Assembly: GCA_027920525.1 (NCBI GenBank)
Contig: CP115858.1
Coordinates: 2,108,001 to 2,172,000, forward strand
DNA: 64,000 nucleotides
Direction: 5' to 3'
DNA from: Chryseobacterium daecheongense
GTDB taxonomy: Bacteria > Bacteroidota > Bacteroidia > Flavobacteriales > Weeksellaceae
Position numbers and translations under genes: made by a program. Below the pieces are notes generated by a model. That model had not been told where the DNA came from. It saw only the letters and a program-made list of their open reading frames with translations, and did no database searches. Positions 54,864-62,808 of this stretch are shown in pieces (position 1 is the stretch's first letter; every line of letters begins with the position of its first letter).

Positions 54864-55898
54864 TTGGCTAAAAAAGGAATTTTACTTGTAAATCTTGGTT
54901 CTCCCAAATCTACAGCTGTAAACGATGTAAAGGAATATCTTGACGAGTTTTTAATGGACGAAAGGGTTATAGATTATCGCTGGATTTTCAGAGCTCTCCT
55001 TGTGCGTGGTATTATACTCAATACAAGACCGGCCAAATCTGCTGAAGCTTACAAAACCGTATGGACAGATGAGGGTTCACCATTGATAGTGATCACTGAG
55101 AAGATTCAGAAGAAGTTACAGAAGTTGGTTGACGTACCTGTGGAAATCGGAATGCGATATGCACAGCCGAGTATCGAAGCCGGAATTCAAAAACTGGTTG
55201 ATCAGGGAGTTTCCGAAATTGTTCTTTTCCCATTGTATCCTCAATATGCTATGAGTACGACGGAAACGGTGATTGAAAAGGCAGAAGAAGTAAGAAAGAA
55301 AACTTTCCCTACTGTAAAGATCAATTATATCCAGCCTTTTTACGATAGAGATATTTATATCAACTGTTTAGCAGAAAGTATCAAGGAAAAACTTCCTGAA
55401 AATTTCGATGCCTTGCAGTTTTCATATCATGGAGTTCCGGAAAGACATATCTATAAAACAGACCCTTCCCACACGTGTAAGATCGATGATTCCAACTGCA
55501 TTAACAGTACAATAGAAGCCCATAATGCCCGTTGCTACAGACATCAGTGCTATAAGACCACTGAAACTGTTATTGCAAAAATGGGATTACCCAAAGAAAA
55601 AACCATTGTTTCATTTCAGTCCAGACTGGGAAAGGATAAGTGGATAGAACCTTATACTGATGAAACGTTAGAAACAATCCCTAAAAAAGGAGTCAAAAAT
55701 CTGGCTATTGTTTGCCCGGCATTCGTTTCAGATTGTCTTGAAACCCTGGAAGAAATTTCAGTAGAAGGCAAAGAACAGTTTTTACATGGCGGTGGAGAAA
55801 ACTTCCATTATATACCGTGTTTAAATGATGAAGATCGATGGATTGAAGTGGTAAAAACGCTATGTGAAGAAAAACTGAATGAATTCTATTTCGTATAA
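54864..55898 (+). CDS. hemH: Ferrochelatase, TTG start
   Basis: Inserts Fe2+ into protoporphyrin IX, the last step of haem synthesis. The 344 residues begin at TTG 54864: the conserved KKGILLVNLGSP needs it, and the frame upstream has a stop (TGA at 54819-54821) before any ATG. Visible signatures: LVNLGSPKS near residue 6, the porphyrin-site His/Glu FSYHGVPERHIY near 193, and FVSDCLETLEEI near 295. It lies 10 bases after the FMN reductase gene. Confidence 0.94.
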   Translation: MAKKGILLVNLGSPKSTAVNDVKEYLDEFLMDERVIDYRWIFRALLVRGIILNTRPAKSAEAYKTVWTDEGSPLIVITEKIQKKLQKLVDVPVEIGMRYAQPSIEAGIQKLVDQGVSEIVLFPLYPQYAMSTTETVIEKAEEVRKKTFPTVKINYIQPFYDRDIYINCLAESIKEKLPENFDALQFSYHGVPERHIYKTDPSHTCKIDDSNCINSTIEAHNARCYRHQCYKTTETVIAKMGLPKEKTIVSFQSRLGKDKWIEPYTDETLETIPKKGVKNLAIVCPAFVSDCLETLEEISVEGKEQFLHGGGENFHYIPCLNDEDRWIEVVKTLCEEKLNEFYFV

Positions 55899-55919
55899 AA
55901 TTCAGATCAATACAATAAA

Positions 55920-55952
55920 AGAAAGGACATAAGAAATTCTTATGTCCTTTCT
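55920..55952. terminator. Bidirectional terminator between hemH and the M4 protease
   Basis: AGAAAGGACATAAG and CTTATGTCCTTTCT are exact complements around AAATT. T/A-rich stretches flank both ends. Confidence 0.88.
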
Positions 55953-55971
55953 GTAATTAAATATATTAAGA

Positions 55972-57951
55972 TTATTTTTTGATTAAATTCCCAGCTTTCT
56001 GGCCATTAACCACTACAACATATACTCCAGGAAGCATTGTAGATGGAATCTGTAAACCAAGTTTATTAACCCCGTCTGTAAGCTCTACTTTTTCAGAAAT
56101 TTCTTTCTTACCTGTTAAGCTTACTACCTCAACAACTCCTTTTCCTGCTTTACCTTCAAATATTACTGTAAATTTATCAGTCGCCGGATTTGGACTAATG
56201 GTGTATAGCGAAGTATTTGGCTCAGCAACAGCACGTCCTACAGAGGAAGTACCACCACCAACTCCTACGGCATTCCAGGCATTGGTTACCTGAGTAACTT
56301 CATTACTACCTGTACCATAAAGATCTGCTGCAGCTTGTAATGAAGAAGTTCTTGCATTGGCATAAGTAGATGAAGAAGTAAGGTAAGAGGTCAATGTTCT
56401 GTAAGCGATAGCTCCGGCTTTATCCAATCCTATTCCCGAAACATTATATGCAAAACCATTATCATTAGTTCCTGAACCACCGGTTACTAACAAGTAATAC
56501 CAAAAGTTAAGAACTCCTGAATTGGTATGTACTCCACAATAGTCGTTATATCCAGGTAAATTAGGATTTCCCTGAGGAGTACAAGAGCTGCTCGCATCTT
56601 TCCAATACGTTCCTTTATACGTATCAGGCTGACGGTAAGCATTAGGATTAGACATATCTCTAATGACATAATTAAAATCTTCTCCTAATTTCCAGCTTGC
56701 CTGTGAAGGTCTCGCCCATAATTCTATTGAATTTCCAAATACATCTGAGAAACCTTCATTTAACGCACCTGACTCCCTTTGGTAGGCAAGGTTTGCAGTT
56801 TTAGAAGTCATTCCATGGGTAATTTCGTGCCCACAAACATCCAGAGCAGTTAGTGGCAATCCGCCAGTGGTATTAGATGCGCCATCACCATATGTCATTC
56901 TGGATCCGTCCCAAAATGCATTTGTATAATTGGTAGAATAGTGAACATAAGATTTTATAGCAAAATTATTGTTGTCAATACTTTTTCTGTTAAATTTTGT
57001 GTACAAGTAGTCTAAAGTTGCTTCTGCTCCCCAGTGGGCATCAGTAGCATACTGATCTTTATTGGCATTTACATTATTCCAATTGTTATCAGTATCCGTA
57101 AAATCTACAGCAGCAGAATAATTAGTTCCTTTCTTTAAATTATACGTTTCTACAGCAGTCCCTGCACCACTCCCTGCATTTCTTCCGGTTTCTCTCAATC
57201 TGTAACTTCCATTATACGAATCTGCAACAATACTTCGGTTTCCGCTATACCCTGTAGTAGCAGTTCCCGGAGCGTTCACATCATGAATTATTGCATCAGT
57301 TCCCAGGATCTTCCCGTTCTTAGCGTCTACAAAAACATACTGTCTGCTCAATGGCTTTTCCGCATAAATATCAAACTTATAGGCTAATTTCAAATCACGA
57401 AGCTTTTCATCAGTAGGATCTGAGTAATAAACCAACTCTGCCTTTGGGGCAAAGCTTGCGTTAGGATCATTGGATTCTTTTTTAATAAAATCCTCTTCCT
57501 CCTTATTCTGCCATTTGTACGAATCCGCTCCCACAAATGATAATGCATTTTGCAATGCTATATCCTCGGAAATATTCGTACTTTTTTCAATCTTCTCAGG
57601 AACTTTAAGAATCCATTTTCCAGATTCTCCTACAATTTTTCCACCCTTGGTCTGAACAGCTATTGTTCCATATTCTACAGGAATGTTATTAACAGTTTGT
57701 TGGAATCTATGGGTTTCAAATCCCAACCTGTCCTTTTCTGTGCTGAGTTTTTTGGCTTCAGCTGGGATATACCTTTGAGAAGCTTCATCAAACAAAACCG
57801 GACTTCCCTGAAAAGAAGGCCCATTTTTATCAAATCTTAAAAACTCTGCGTGTAACCCGTTTTTACCAGAAATCAGTTTTGACGGTTTGTCCTGCCCAAA
57901 TACGAAAGAGCAAGCGGCAATACTTGCCACTAAGATAAATTTTGTTTTCAT
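55972..57951 (-). CDS. M4 (thermolysin-type) metalloprotease with T9SS sorting domain
   Basis: A 659-residue secreted protease; start ATG 57951 gives signal peptide MKTKFILVASIAACSFVFGQ. The propeptide (residues ~25-240) has FTP/PepSY-type features. The catalytic domain has HEITHGMT with the zinc ligands near residues 375-379, and the third ligand Glu in ALNEGFSDVFG near 398. The C-terminus is a T9SS type A sorting domain (YTISPNPATDKFTVIF, LQIPSTMLPGVYVVVVNGQKAGNLIKK, read in parts). It is a broad-specificity extracellular protease exported through the T9SS. Confidence 0.95.
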   Translation of the reverse strand: MKTKFILVASIAACSFVFGQDKPSKLISGKNGLHAEFLRFDKNGPSFQGSPVLFDEASQRYIPAEAKKLSTEKDRLGFETHRFQQTVNNIPVEYGTIAVQTKGGKIVGESGKWILKVPEKIEKSTNISEDIALQNALSFVGADSYKWQNKEEEDFIKKESNDPNASFAPKAELVYYSDPTDEKLRDLKLAYKFDIYAEKPLSRQYVFVDAKNGKILGTDAIIHDVNAPGTATTGYSGNRSIVADSYNGSYRLRETGRNAGSGAGTAVETYNLKKGTNYSAAVDFTDTDNNWNNVNANKDQYATDAHWGAEATLDYLYTKFNRKSIDNNNFAIKSYVHYSTNYTNAFWDGSRMTYGDGASNTTGGLPLTALDVCGHEITHGMTSKTANLAYQRESGALNEGFSDVFGNSIELWARPSQASWKLGEDFNYVIRDMSNPNAYRQPDTYKGTYWKDASSSCTPQGNPNLPGYNDYCGVHTNSGVLNFWYYLLVTGGSGTNDNGFAYNVSGIGLDKAGAIAYRTLTSYLTSSSTYANARTSSLQAAADLYGTGSNEVTQVTNAWNAVGVGGGTSSVGRAVAEPNTSLYTISPNPATDKFTVIFEGKAGKGVVEVVSLTGKKEISEKVELTDGVNKLGLQIPSTMLPGVYVVVVNGQKAGNLIKK

Positions 57952-57959
57952 AAAAATAT

Positions 57960-58327
57960 TTATTAAATGGTCTAGCGAATTTATAGACTTTTTACAATAA
58001 AAAAAATAAACCATTGAAAAAAAATCAATTTATATGGTAAATCCATAAATAAAATACAATGTGTTTTTTCAATAAAAAAAAATTAATTAATTATTATTTC
58101 AAATCATAACTTCTTTTTTATTAATAAATTAAGTTAAAAATCATGCACAAGTGAAATATTTTTTCGATATGCTATGCATATTAATTGTTTGGTAAAATAT
58201 TAGTGAAATTTCTTAAAAATCCTTATCTACAAATGGTTTTTTAAAAAAAAATAGCCATCTCAAATGAGATGGCCAATTTTTTAACCGTAGAGATATTATA
58301 TGCTATTGATTAAATTTTTAATATAAA
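57960..58327. other. AT-rich gene-free stretch before the M4 gene
   Basis: About 370 bases of A/T runs with no gene. It contains a terminator (58254-58273) for the T9SS plug-type gene and presumably the M4 promoter, but no exact TAnnTTTG is seen near its ATG. Confidence 0.5.
58243..58280 (-). terminator. Terminator after the T9SS plug-type gene
   Basis: GCCATCTC and GAGATGGC arms around AAAT, followed on the minus strand by a run of T. It lies about 50 bases past the stop at 58328. Confidence 0.8.
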
Positions 58328-59539
58328 TTATTTTCCGATTGGGGTTCTGAACTCTCCATATCCCATCAGACCATCATAATTTCTTCCAAAAGGAGCATAA
58401 TATAGAAATGCCTGATATAGATTCTCTGTTTGCCAGAAGTTTCCGTTGATTTCACCAAAATTTAAGGTTCCATTACTCTCTTTTGTTGCGAGAATGTAGT
58501 TGTAGAAGCCCTGCTTAAGAAAGATCTTCGCCACATATTTCTTAGCCGCAACATCATATTGCATTTGATTCAGTTTGCTAGGCATAAAATTATTGAAACC
58601 TCCCAATACATAAATTTCCTTGTCTACAGGATCTGAGTCCAAAGAGAAATATACCCATGAATAATCCGCTTCCCTTTCTGCATTTCTTTCAAGCCCCAGG
58701 TCATTTCTCCTGAAGTAATAAGCTCCGTTTACATCAGGCTGGTATTGGTAATTCAAAGGAAAAGCCCACACCGGATGTAGGTATGTTTGATTAACTCCGT
58801 CTTTTACTTCCGTAGCTCGAACCATATCAGCAGCCATATTCATGTTTTTATTATCAAAATAATAAAACTCATTATTTCCGGGGAACGTGAGGCTCATTTG
58901 TTGGAAAAGTAATTTATTCCCAAGAGTGGAGCTCGGCTTCAGATTATTAACAGCCACATTGGGATTGTTATTCTGCATGACATTCAATGTCATTGAATTT
59001 ACATTTGACGACAGATCATTTCCTTTTGCTAACGCCTGCACCTCTACCCTTTGATTGATGTTCGGGTTTTTATCAGTGATCCTCGATACATTTAAGGCCA
59101 GGGAAACATTGTCTTCAACCAAATAAAATCTTCTTTTAAAAAGAGGTTTATCCGCAGAATCTTTGTACACAATCAGTTCAAAATTTCCGGAGATCTTCGG
59201 TTGTATTTTATCATTAGGAAACACGAGTTTATAGTGGGTATAAGCCTGAAGCGTATTGAATGAATATTCAAATTTATCCAATAAGCCATTAAGACTTCCA
59301 TTAGCAATTTCCGTAAAGAAAAGATTATCATCATTCCAGTTGCGGTCATAGTGTTTTATGGTATATCTGTAGATCTCACTGGCATTTGTAAGATCATCAA
59401 AACTAAGAACCAATGTCTGATTAAAGTTGATCACAGGAGTTTCATCATTGGTTTGGGGATTAAAAAGCTGAATGCTCTGGATGTTCTGTCCGAACACCCA
59501 TCCCCCTAAAGAAAGTAAAAGTAGTCGCAATGTTTTCAT
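58328..59539 (-). CDS. Type IX secretion system plug-type protein (DUF5103)
   Basis: A 403-residue exported protein of the DUF5103/T9SS plug family. A signal peptide (KTLRLLLLSLGGWVFGQ) is followed by a beta-rich domain; SFDDLTNASEIYRYTIKHYDRNWNDDNL near residue 48 and VYKDSADKPLFKRRFYLVEDNV near 125 fit the first plug domain, and a second beta domain follows (YVLGGFNNFMPSKLNQM near 305). The plug protein closes the SprA channel in the outer membrane when no cargo is exported. Several T9SS cargo genes lie nearby (25514, 33080, 55972). Confidence 0.85.
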   Translation of the reverse strand: MKTLRLLLLSLGGWVFGQNIQSIQLFNPQTNDETPVINFNQTLVLSFDDLTNASEIYRYTIKHYDRNWNDDNLFFTEIANGSLNGLLDKFEYSFNTLQAYTHYKLVFPNDKIQPKISGNFELIVYKDSADKPLFKRRFYLVEDNVSLALNVSRITDKNPNINQRVEVQALAKGNDLSSNVNSMTLNVMQNNNPNVAVNNLKPSSTLGNKLLFQQMSLTFPGNNEFYYFDNKNMNMAADMVRATEVKDGVNQTYLHPVWAFPLNYQYQPDVNGAYYFRRNDLGLERNAEREADYSWVYFSLDSDPVDKEIYVLGGFNNFMPSKLNQMQYDVAAKKYVAKIFLKQGFYNYILATKESNGTLNFGEINGNFWQTENLYQAFLYYAPFGRNYDGLMGYGEFRTPIGK

Positions 59540-59583
59540 TATGACGAAGATAACGAAAAATCACCACTTTCTTAGGAATATCG

Positions 59584-59591
59584 TATTTTTG
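59584..59591 (+). promoter_or_regulatory. -7 promoter element of the MBL hydrolase gene
   Basis: TATTTTTG matches TAnnTTTG, 20 bases before ATG 59612. Confidence 0.55.
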
Positions 59592-59611
59592 GATAAAAAA
59601 ACAATCAGAAT

Positions 59612-60250
59612 ATGCTGAAGATCCAAGCCTTTGTATTCAACTTTGCAAGCGAAAACACCTACATCTTATATAATGAACATAAAAATGCCTGGTTAATTGA
59701 TCCGGGAAACATGAATGAGCAGGAAACCAGCCTTATCAGTAATTTCATTAAGGATAACGACTTAAAAATTCAAAAAATACTTCTCACCCATGCCCATATT
59801 GACCATGTTTTTGGTTTGCAGTGGGCATATGACACGTTTAACCTTCCCGTACATATGCATCAGCAGGATCAGGAAATTCTGGATATGCTTCAGATGAGCG
59901 GAATGAGGTTTGGAATTAATATTGACCCTATAAAAGTAGAGGTTCAATATATCAATGATGGCGACGAACTGGACTTTGATGGTGAAAAATTCAAAATCTA
60001 TCATGTTCCCGGGCATTCTCCCGGAAGCATTGTTTTCCACAACGAAAAACAGAAATTCATGATTTCCGGAGATGTTTTGTTTGAAGGAAGTATTGGAAGA
60101 ACAGATCTGTATAAAGGAAATTACGAACAGCTGATCACCGGAATTAAAACCAAACTTTTTGTATTAGATGAAGAGACCCAGGTTTTTTCAGGTCACGGAA
60201 ATCCAACGACCATTGGTTTTGAAAAACAATATAATCCCTTTTTGAAATAA
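59612..60250 (+). CDS. MBL-fold hydrolase, glyoxalase II-like
   Basis: A 212-residue cytoplasmic metallo-hydrolase. The HxHxDH signature THAHIDHVFG is near residue 60, then HMHQQDQEILDML, with further metal ligands in HVPGHSPGSIVF near 132, SGDVLFEGSIGRTDL near 151 and FSGHGNPTTIG near 190. The pattern fits YcbL/glyoxalase II-like enzymes that hydrolyse thioesters; the substrate is not determined. It is convergent with the TonB-receptor gene and has its own terminator. Confidence 0.88.
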   Translation: MLKIQAFVFNFASENTYILYNEHKNAWLIDPGNMNEQETSLISNFIKDNDLKIQKILLTHAHIDHVFGLQWAYDTFNLPVHMHQQDQEILDMLQMSGMRFGINIDPIKVEVQYINDGDELDFDGEKFKIYHVPGHSPGSIVFHNEKQKFMISGDVLFEGSIGRTDLYKGNYEQLITGIKTKLFVLDEETQVFSGHGNPTTIGFEKQYNPFLK

Positions 60251-60296
60251 TATTAGCAATATCTTTATTCATAGATTTTAGTCATAACACTCAATA

Positions 60297-60327
60297 AAAA
60301 AACCGTCAGACTGTTCTGACGGTTTTT
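60297..60327. terminator. Bidirectional terminator after the MBL hydrolase
   Basis: AAAACCGTCAGA and TCTGACGGTTTT arms around CTGT with A- and T-runs at the ends, between convergent genes. Confidence 0.9.
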
Positions 60328-60346
60328 ACATATATGAGAGATAGAT

Positions 60347-62791
60347 CTAGAAATCAAATGTTACGGATGCTCTCACTGCAGCACCCATGATCGGTCTTGC
60401 CATTCTTATATCTCCGGTTCCTGTAAGCGGAGATCTTGGATCTCCTTCAGTAATACCTATGGTATTGAAAATATTGGTTCCGTCAACTGCAAAACGGATA
60501 TTACCTAACTGATAGGAGGTTCCTGCCCCTACCTCACTGAATGAAGGCAAAATATTTTTATCACTGTTCGCCTCATCCTGGAAACGCTTTCCATAATAAT
60601 TATAGCTCACATATGCTCTCCACTGCTTCGTAATATTAACGGCAGGGGAAATATTAAAATAGAATTTGGGAATCCTTCTTACCTGATTACCATCGTAATC
60701 AAATGTTGATCCGTCGGCATTTCTTCCTGTGAAATCCTTGTATTTCGGGTTTTGGAAAGTTCCATTGAATGATAATTCCAAAAGGTTATTGAATAATCTG
60801 GCAAATCCTTCAAGCTCAACTCCAATGTTTGTTGTATTTGCAAATTTATTTTCTGAAGTTCCGTCAGAATATACATCTGTAAAAGAAAGGTTTTTCAGAG
60901 TTGAATAAAACGGGATAACTCCAATGTCGAATGTACGGGTGTAATACTTATATCCAATTTCCAATTGATTGGTTTGTACCGGTTTGATCTGGCTCAGGTC
61001 TGCCATATTGTTATAATATGATTCTTCATTAGGAGATCTAAACCCATTTGAGAAGCGGGCATAAACCGCATTTTCTTTATTGATCTTATAGTTGGAAGCT
61101 ACTGTAAAAGATACTCTGTTAACATCGTAATTCCAGTATTTGTATTTATTTCCCAGTACAGACATATTGTCATCGGCTGTCGTAGTAGCAAAACTATGAG
61201 TTCCATCTGTCGTTAATCCAGAATTATTCAGATTTGCTGTTGTTGTATTTACTCCATATCCTTTATAATAATCACGGCTGTAACGAATTCCTCCGTTAAA
61301 GCTTAAATTATCTGTAATATTATAATCCAGATTTAAGTAAACATCATTCAAACTTCCCTGGATTTGAGAATCCCTCACAAGAAAAGACATATCTGTAACA
61401 CCGTTATAAGTTTTAGAATATCCTACATCAGTAGGGCTCAATGAGGTATCTACCAGATTAAGAAGCTGAGGCCTGTCTGTGGCTGTGGTCAAAATATTGC
61501 TCCAGTTCCAGTATTGATGAGACTTCCAGTTTGATTTATAAAATCCGGCCGTTACATTTCCTTTATCAAATTTATAATTGAACTGTAAATCATTGACAAA
61601 ATTATTCATCTGCTTATCAATCGCCCAGAATCCTAGCTTCTGCACATACTGCGGATTTACAAGAGCCCCGTTGCTTACCAGAGAATATTGATAATTATTT
61701 CCCGCAATTCCGTTGCTGTTGGCAAAAGCACCTGCCTGTTGAGGTGCTCCCGCAGGAAATATACCGGTATAATTCATATTGATATTCGTATATCTTGTCT
61801 TGTTCAAAACGGTAAAATTGTTTCCAAGATCATATTTGAATTCAGCGCCTACGACATCTACTTTCGGATGAATTCCGTCTTCCAGATTTCTTCTGAAGAA
61901 ACCTCCTCCGGGCTGTGGAATATTCAGCTGGCTGATGGATCGGTAACTGTATGTCCCGTAATTAGCATCGAAGCCAGGAAATTCTTTCAGGTCATTTCCA
62001 TTCTGTACTAATGGAATCGGTAAGAAAAAGGTATTTCTGTCATCAAGTTTCTTATAATATACTTTTGCGTAACCTTTATCAAATACATATTTTAAGTTCA
62101 TCCTGATCTGTCCCCCGTCATTGGCCTTAAACCCTGTTTTCCTGATTCCGCTGTCCGTTCTGTAAAACCCTCCGATATTAAAGAACAATTTATCCTGTAC
62201 CAAAGCGCCACCTACGTTTACATCAGTACGCATTAATCCATAAGTACTTGTTTCCAGTTTAGCACTTCCCCGGAAATCATTGGTTCCTTCTCTTGTAATA
62301 AAGTTGATTAGCCCACCGGGAGAATTGTTAGCATAAATTGATCCCGAACCTCCTCTTAATGCTTCCAGTCGGTTTACAGAATTGTCAACCCGGAAGAAGT
62401 TGTCAGCATTGGCAAACTGCAAAGCTCCATCTTCAAAAACCGGTAATCCATCTTCCTGTACCTGAACAAATTCGTATGCTCCGGCAGAAGGAATTCCTCT
62501 TGCGAAAAGGTTATTTCCCACTTCCCCACCAGAAGTTTCAACAGCAAAACCCGGAACACGCTGCAGCAATGCCGCTGCACTGATAGGATTTTGTTTTTGG
62601 ATTTCTTTTGCACTGAACGTAGAAATTGCCGTACTTGATTCTATTTTCTTTTTCGGGTTTGCATTACCCGTGATAACTACCTGATCAATAGATCCTGTTC
62701 TGGTAGAATCCTTAACCGTTTCCTGTGCATACGCATTATTAAAATATAGCGTAGCGACTCCTGCGAGTAAAAAGATTGATTTTTTTTTCAT
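60347..62791 (-). CDS. TonB-dependent receptor
   Basis: An outer-membrane importer of about 814 residues; I chose ATG 62791 (MKKKSIFLLAGVATLYF signal peptide; ATG 62797 is also possible). The plug domain spans residues ~45-165, with DQVVITGNANP near the TonB-box region, LLQRVPGFAVE near 70 and NSPGGLINFITREG near 150. A barrel follows to the final aromatic (VRASVTFDF). There is no SusC-type N-terminal carboxypeptidase-like domain and no SusD neighbour, so it is a siderophore/nutrient-type TBDT and not a classical Sus pair. The substrate is unknown; a trehalase gene lies just upstream on the same strand, so a sugar or iron ligand are both possible. Confidence 0.9.
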   Translation of the reverse strand: MKKKSIFLLAGVATLYFNNAYAQETVKDSTRTGSIDQVVITGNANPKKKIESSTAISTFSAKEIQKQNPISAAALLQRVPGFAVETSGGEVGNNLFARGIPSAGAYEFVQVQEDGLPVFEDGALQFANADNFFRVDNSVNRLEALRGGSGSIYANNSPGGLINFITREGTNDFRGSAKLETSTYGLMRTDVNVGGALVQDKLFFNIGGFYRTDSGIRKTGFKANDGGQIRMNLKYVFDKGYAKVYYKKLDDRNTFFLPIPLVQNGNDLKEFPGFDANYGTYSYRSISQLNIPQPGGGFFRRNLEDGIHPKVDVVGAEFKYDLGNNFTVLNKTRYTNINMNYTGIFPAGAPQQAGAFANSNGIAGNNYQYSLVSNGALVNPQYVQKLGFWAIDKQMNNFVNDLQFNYKFDKGNVTAGFYKSNWKSHQYWNWSNILTTATDRPQLLNLVDTSLSPTDVGYSKTYNGVTDMSFLVRDSQIQGSLNDVYLNLDYNITDNLSFNGGIRYSRDYYKGYGVNTTTANLNNSGLTTDGTHSFATTTADDNMSVLGNKYKYWNYDVNRVSFTVASNYKINKENAVYARFSNGFRSPNEESYYNNMADLSQIKPVQTNQLEIGYKYYTRTFDIGVIPFYSTLKNLSFTDVYSDGTSENKFANTTNIGVELEGFARLFNNLLELSFNGTFQNPKYKDFTGRNADGSTFDYDGNQVRRIPKFYFNISPAVNITKQWRAYVSYNYYGKRFQDEANSDKNILPSFSEVGAGTSYQLGNIRFAVDGTNIFNTIGITEGDPRSPLTGTGDIRMARPIMGAAVRASVTFDF

Positions 62792-62808
62792 GCCCATATA
62801 GAATTTAA

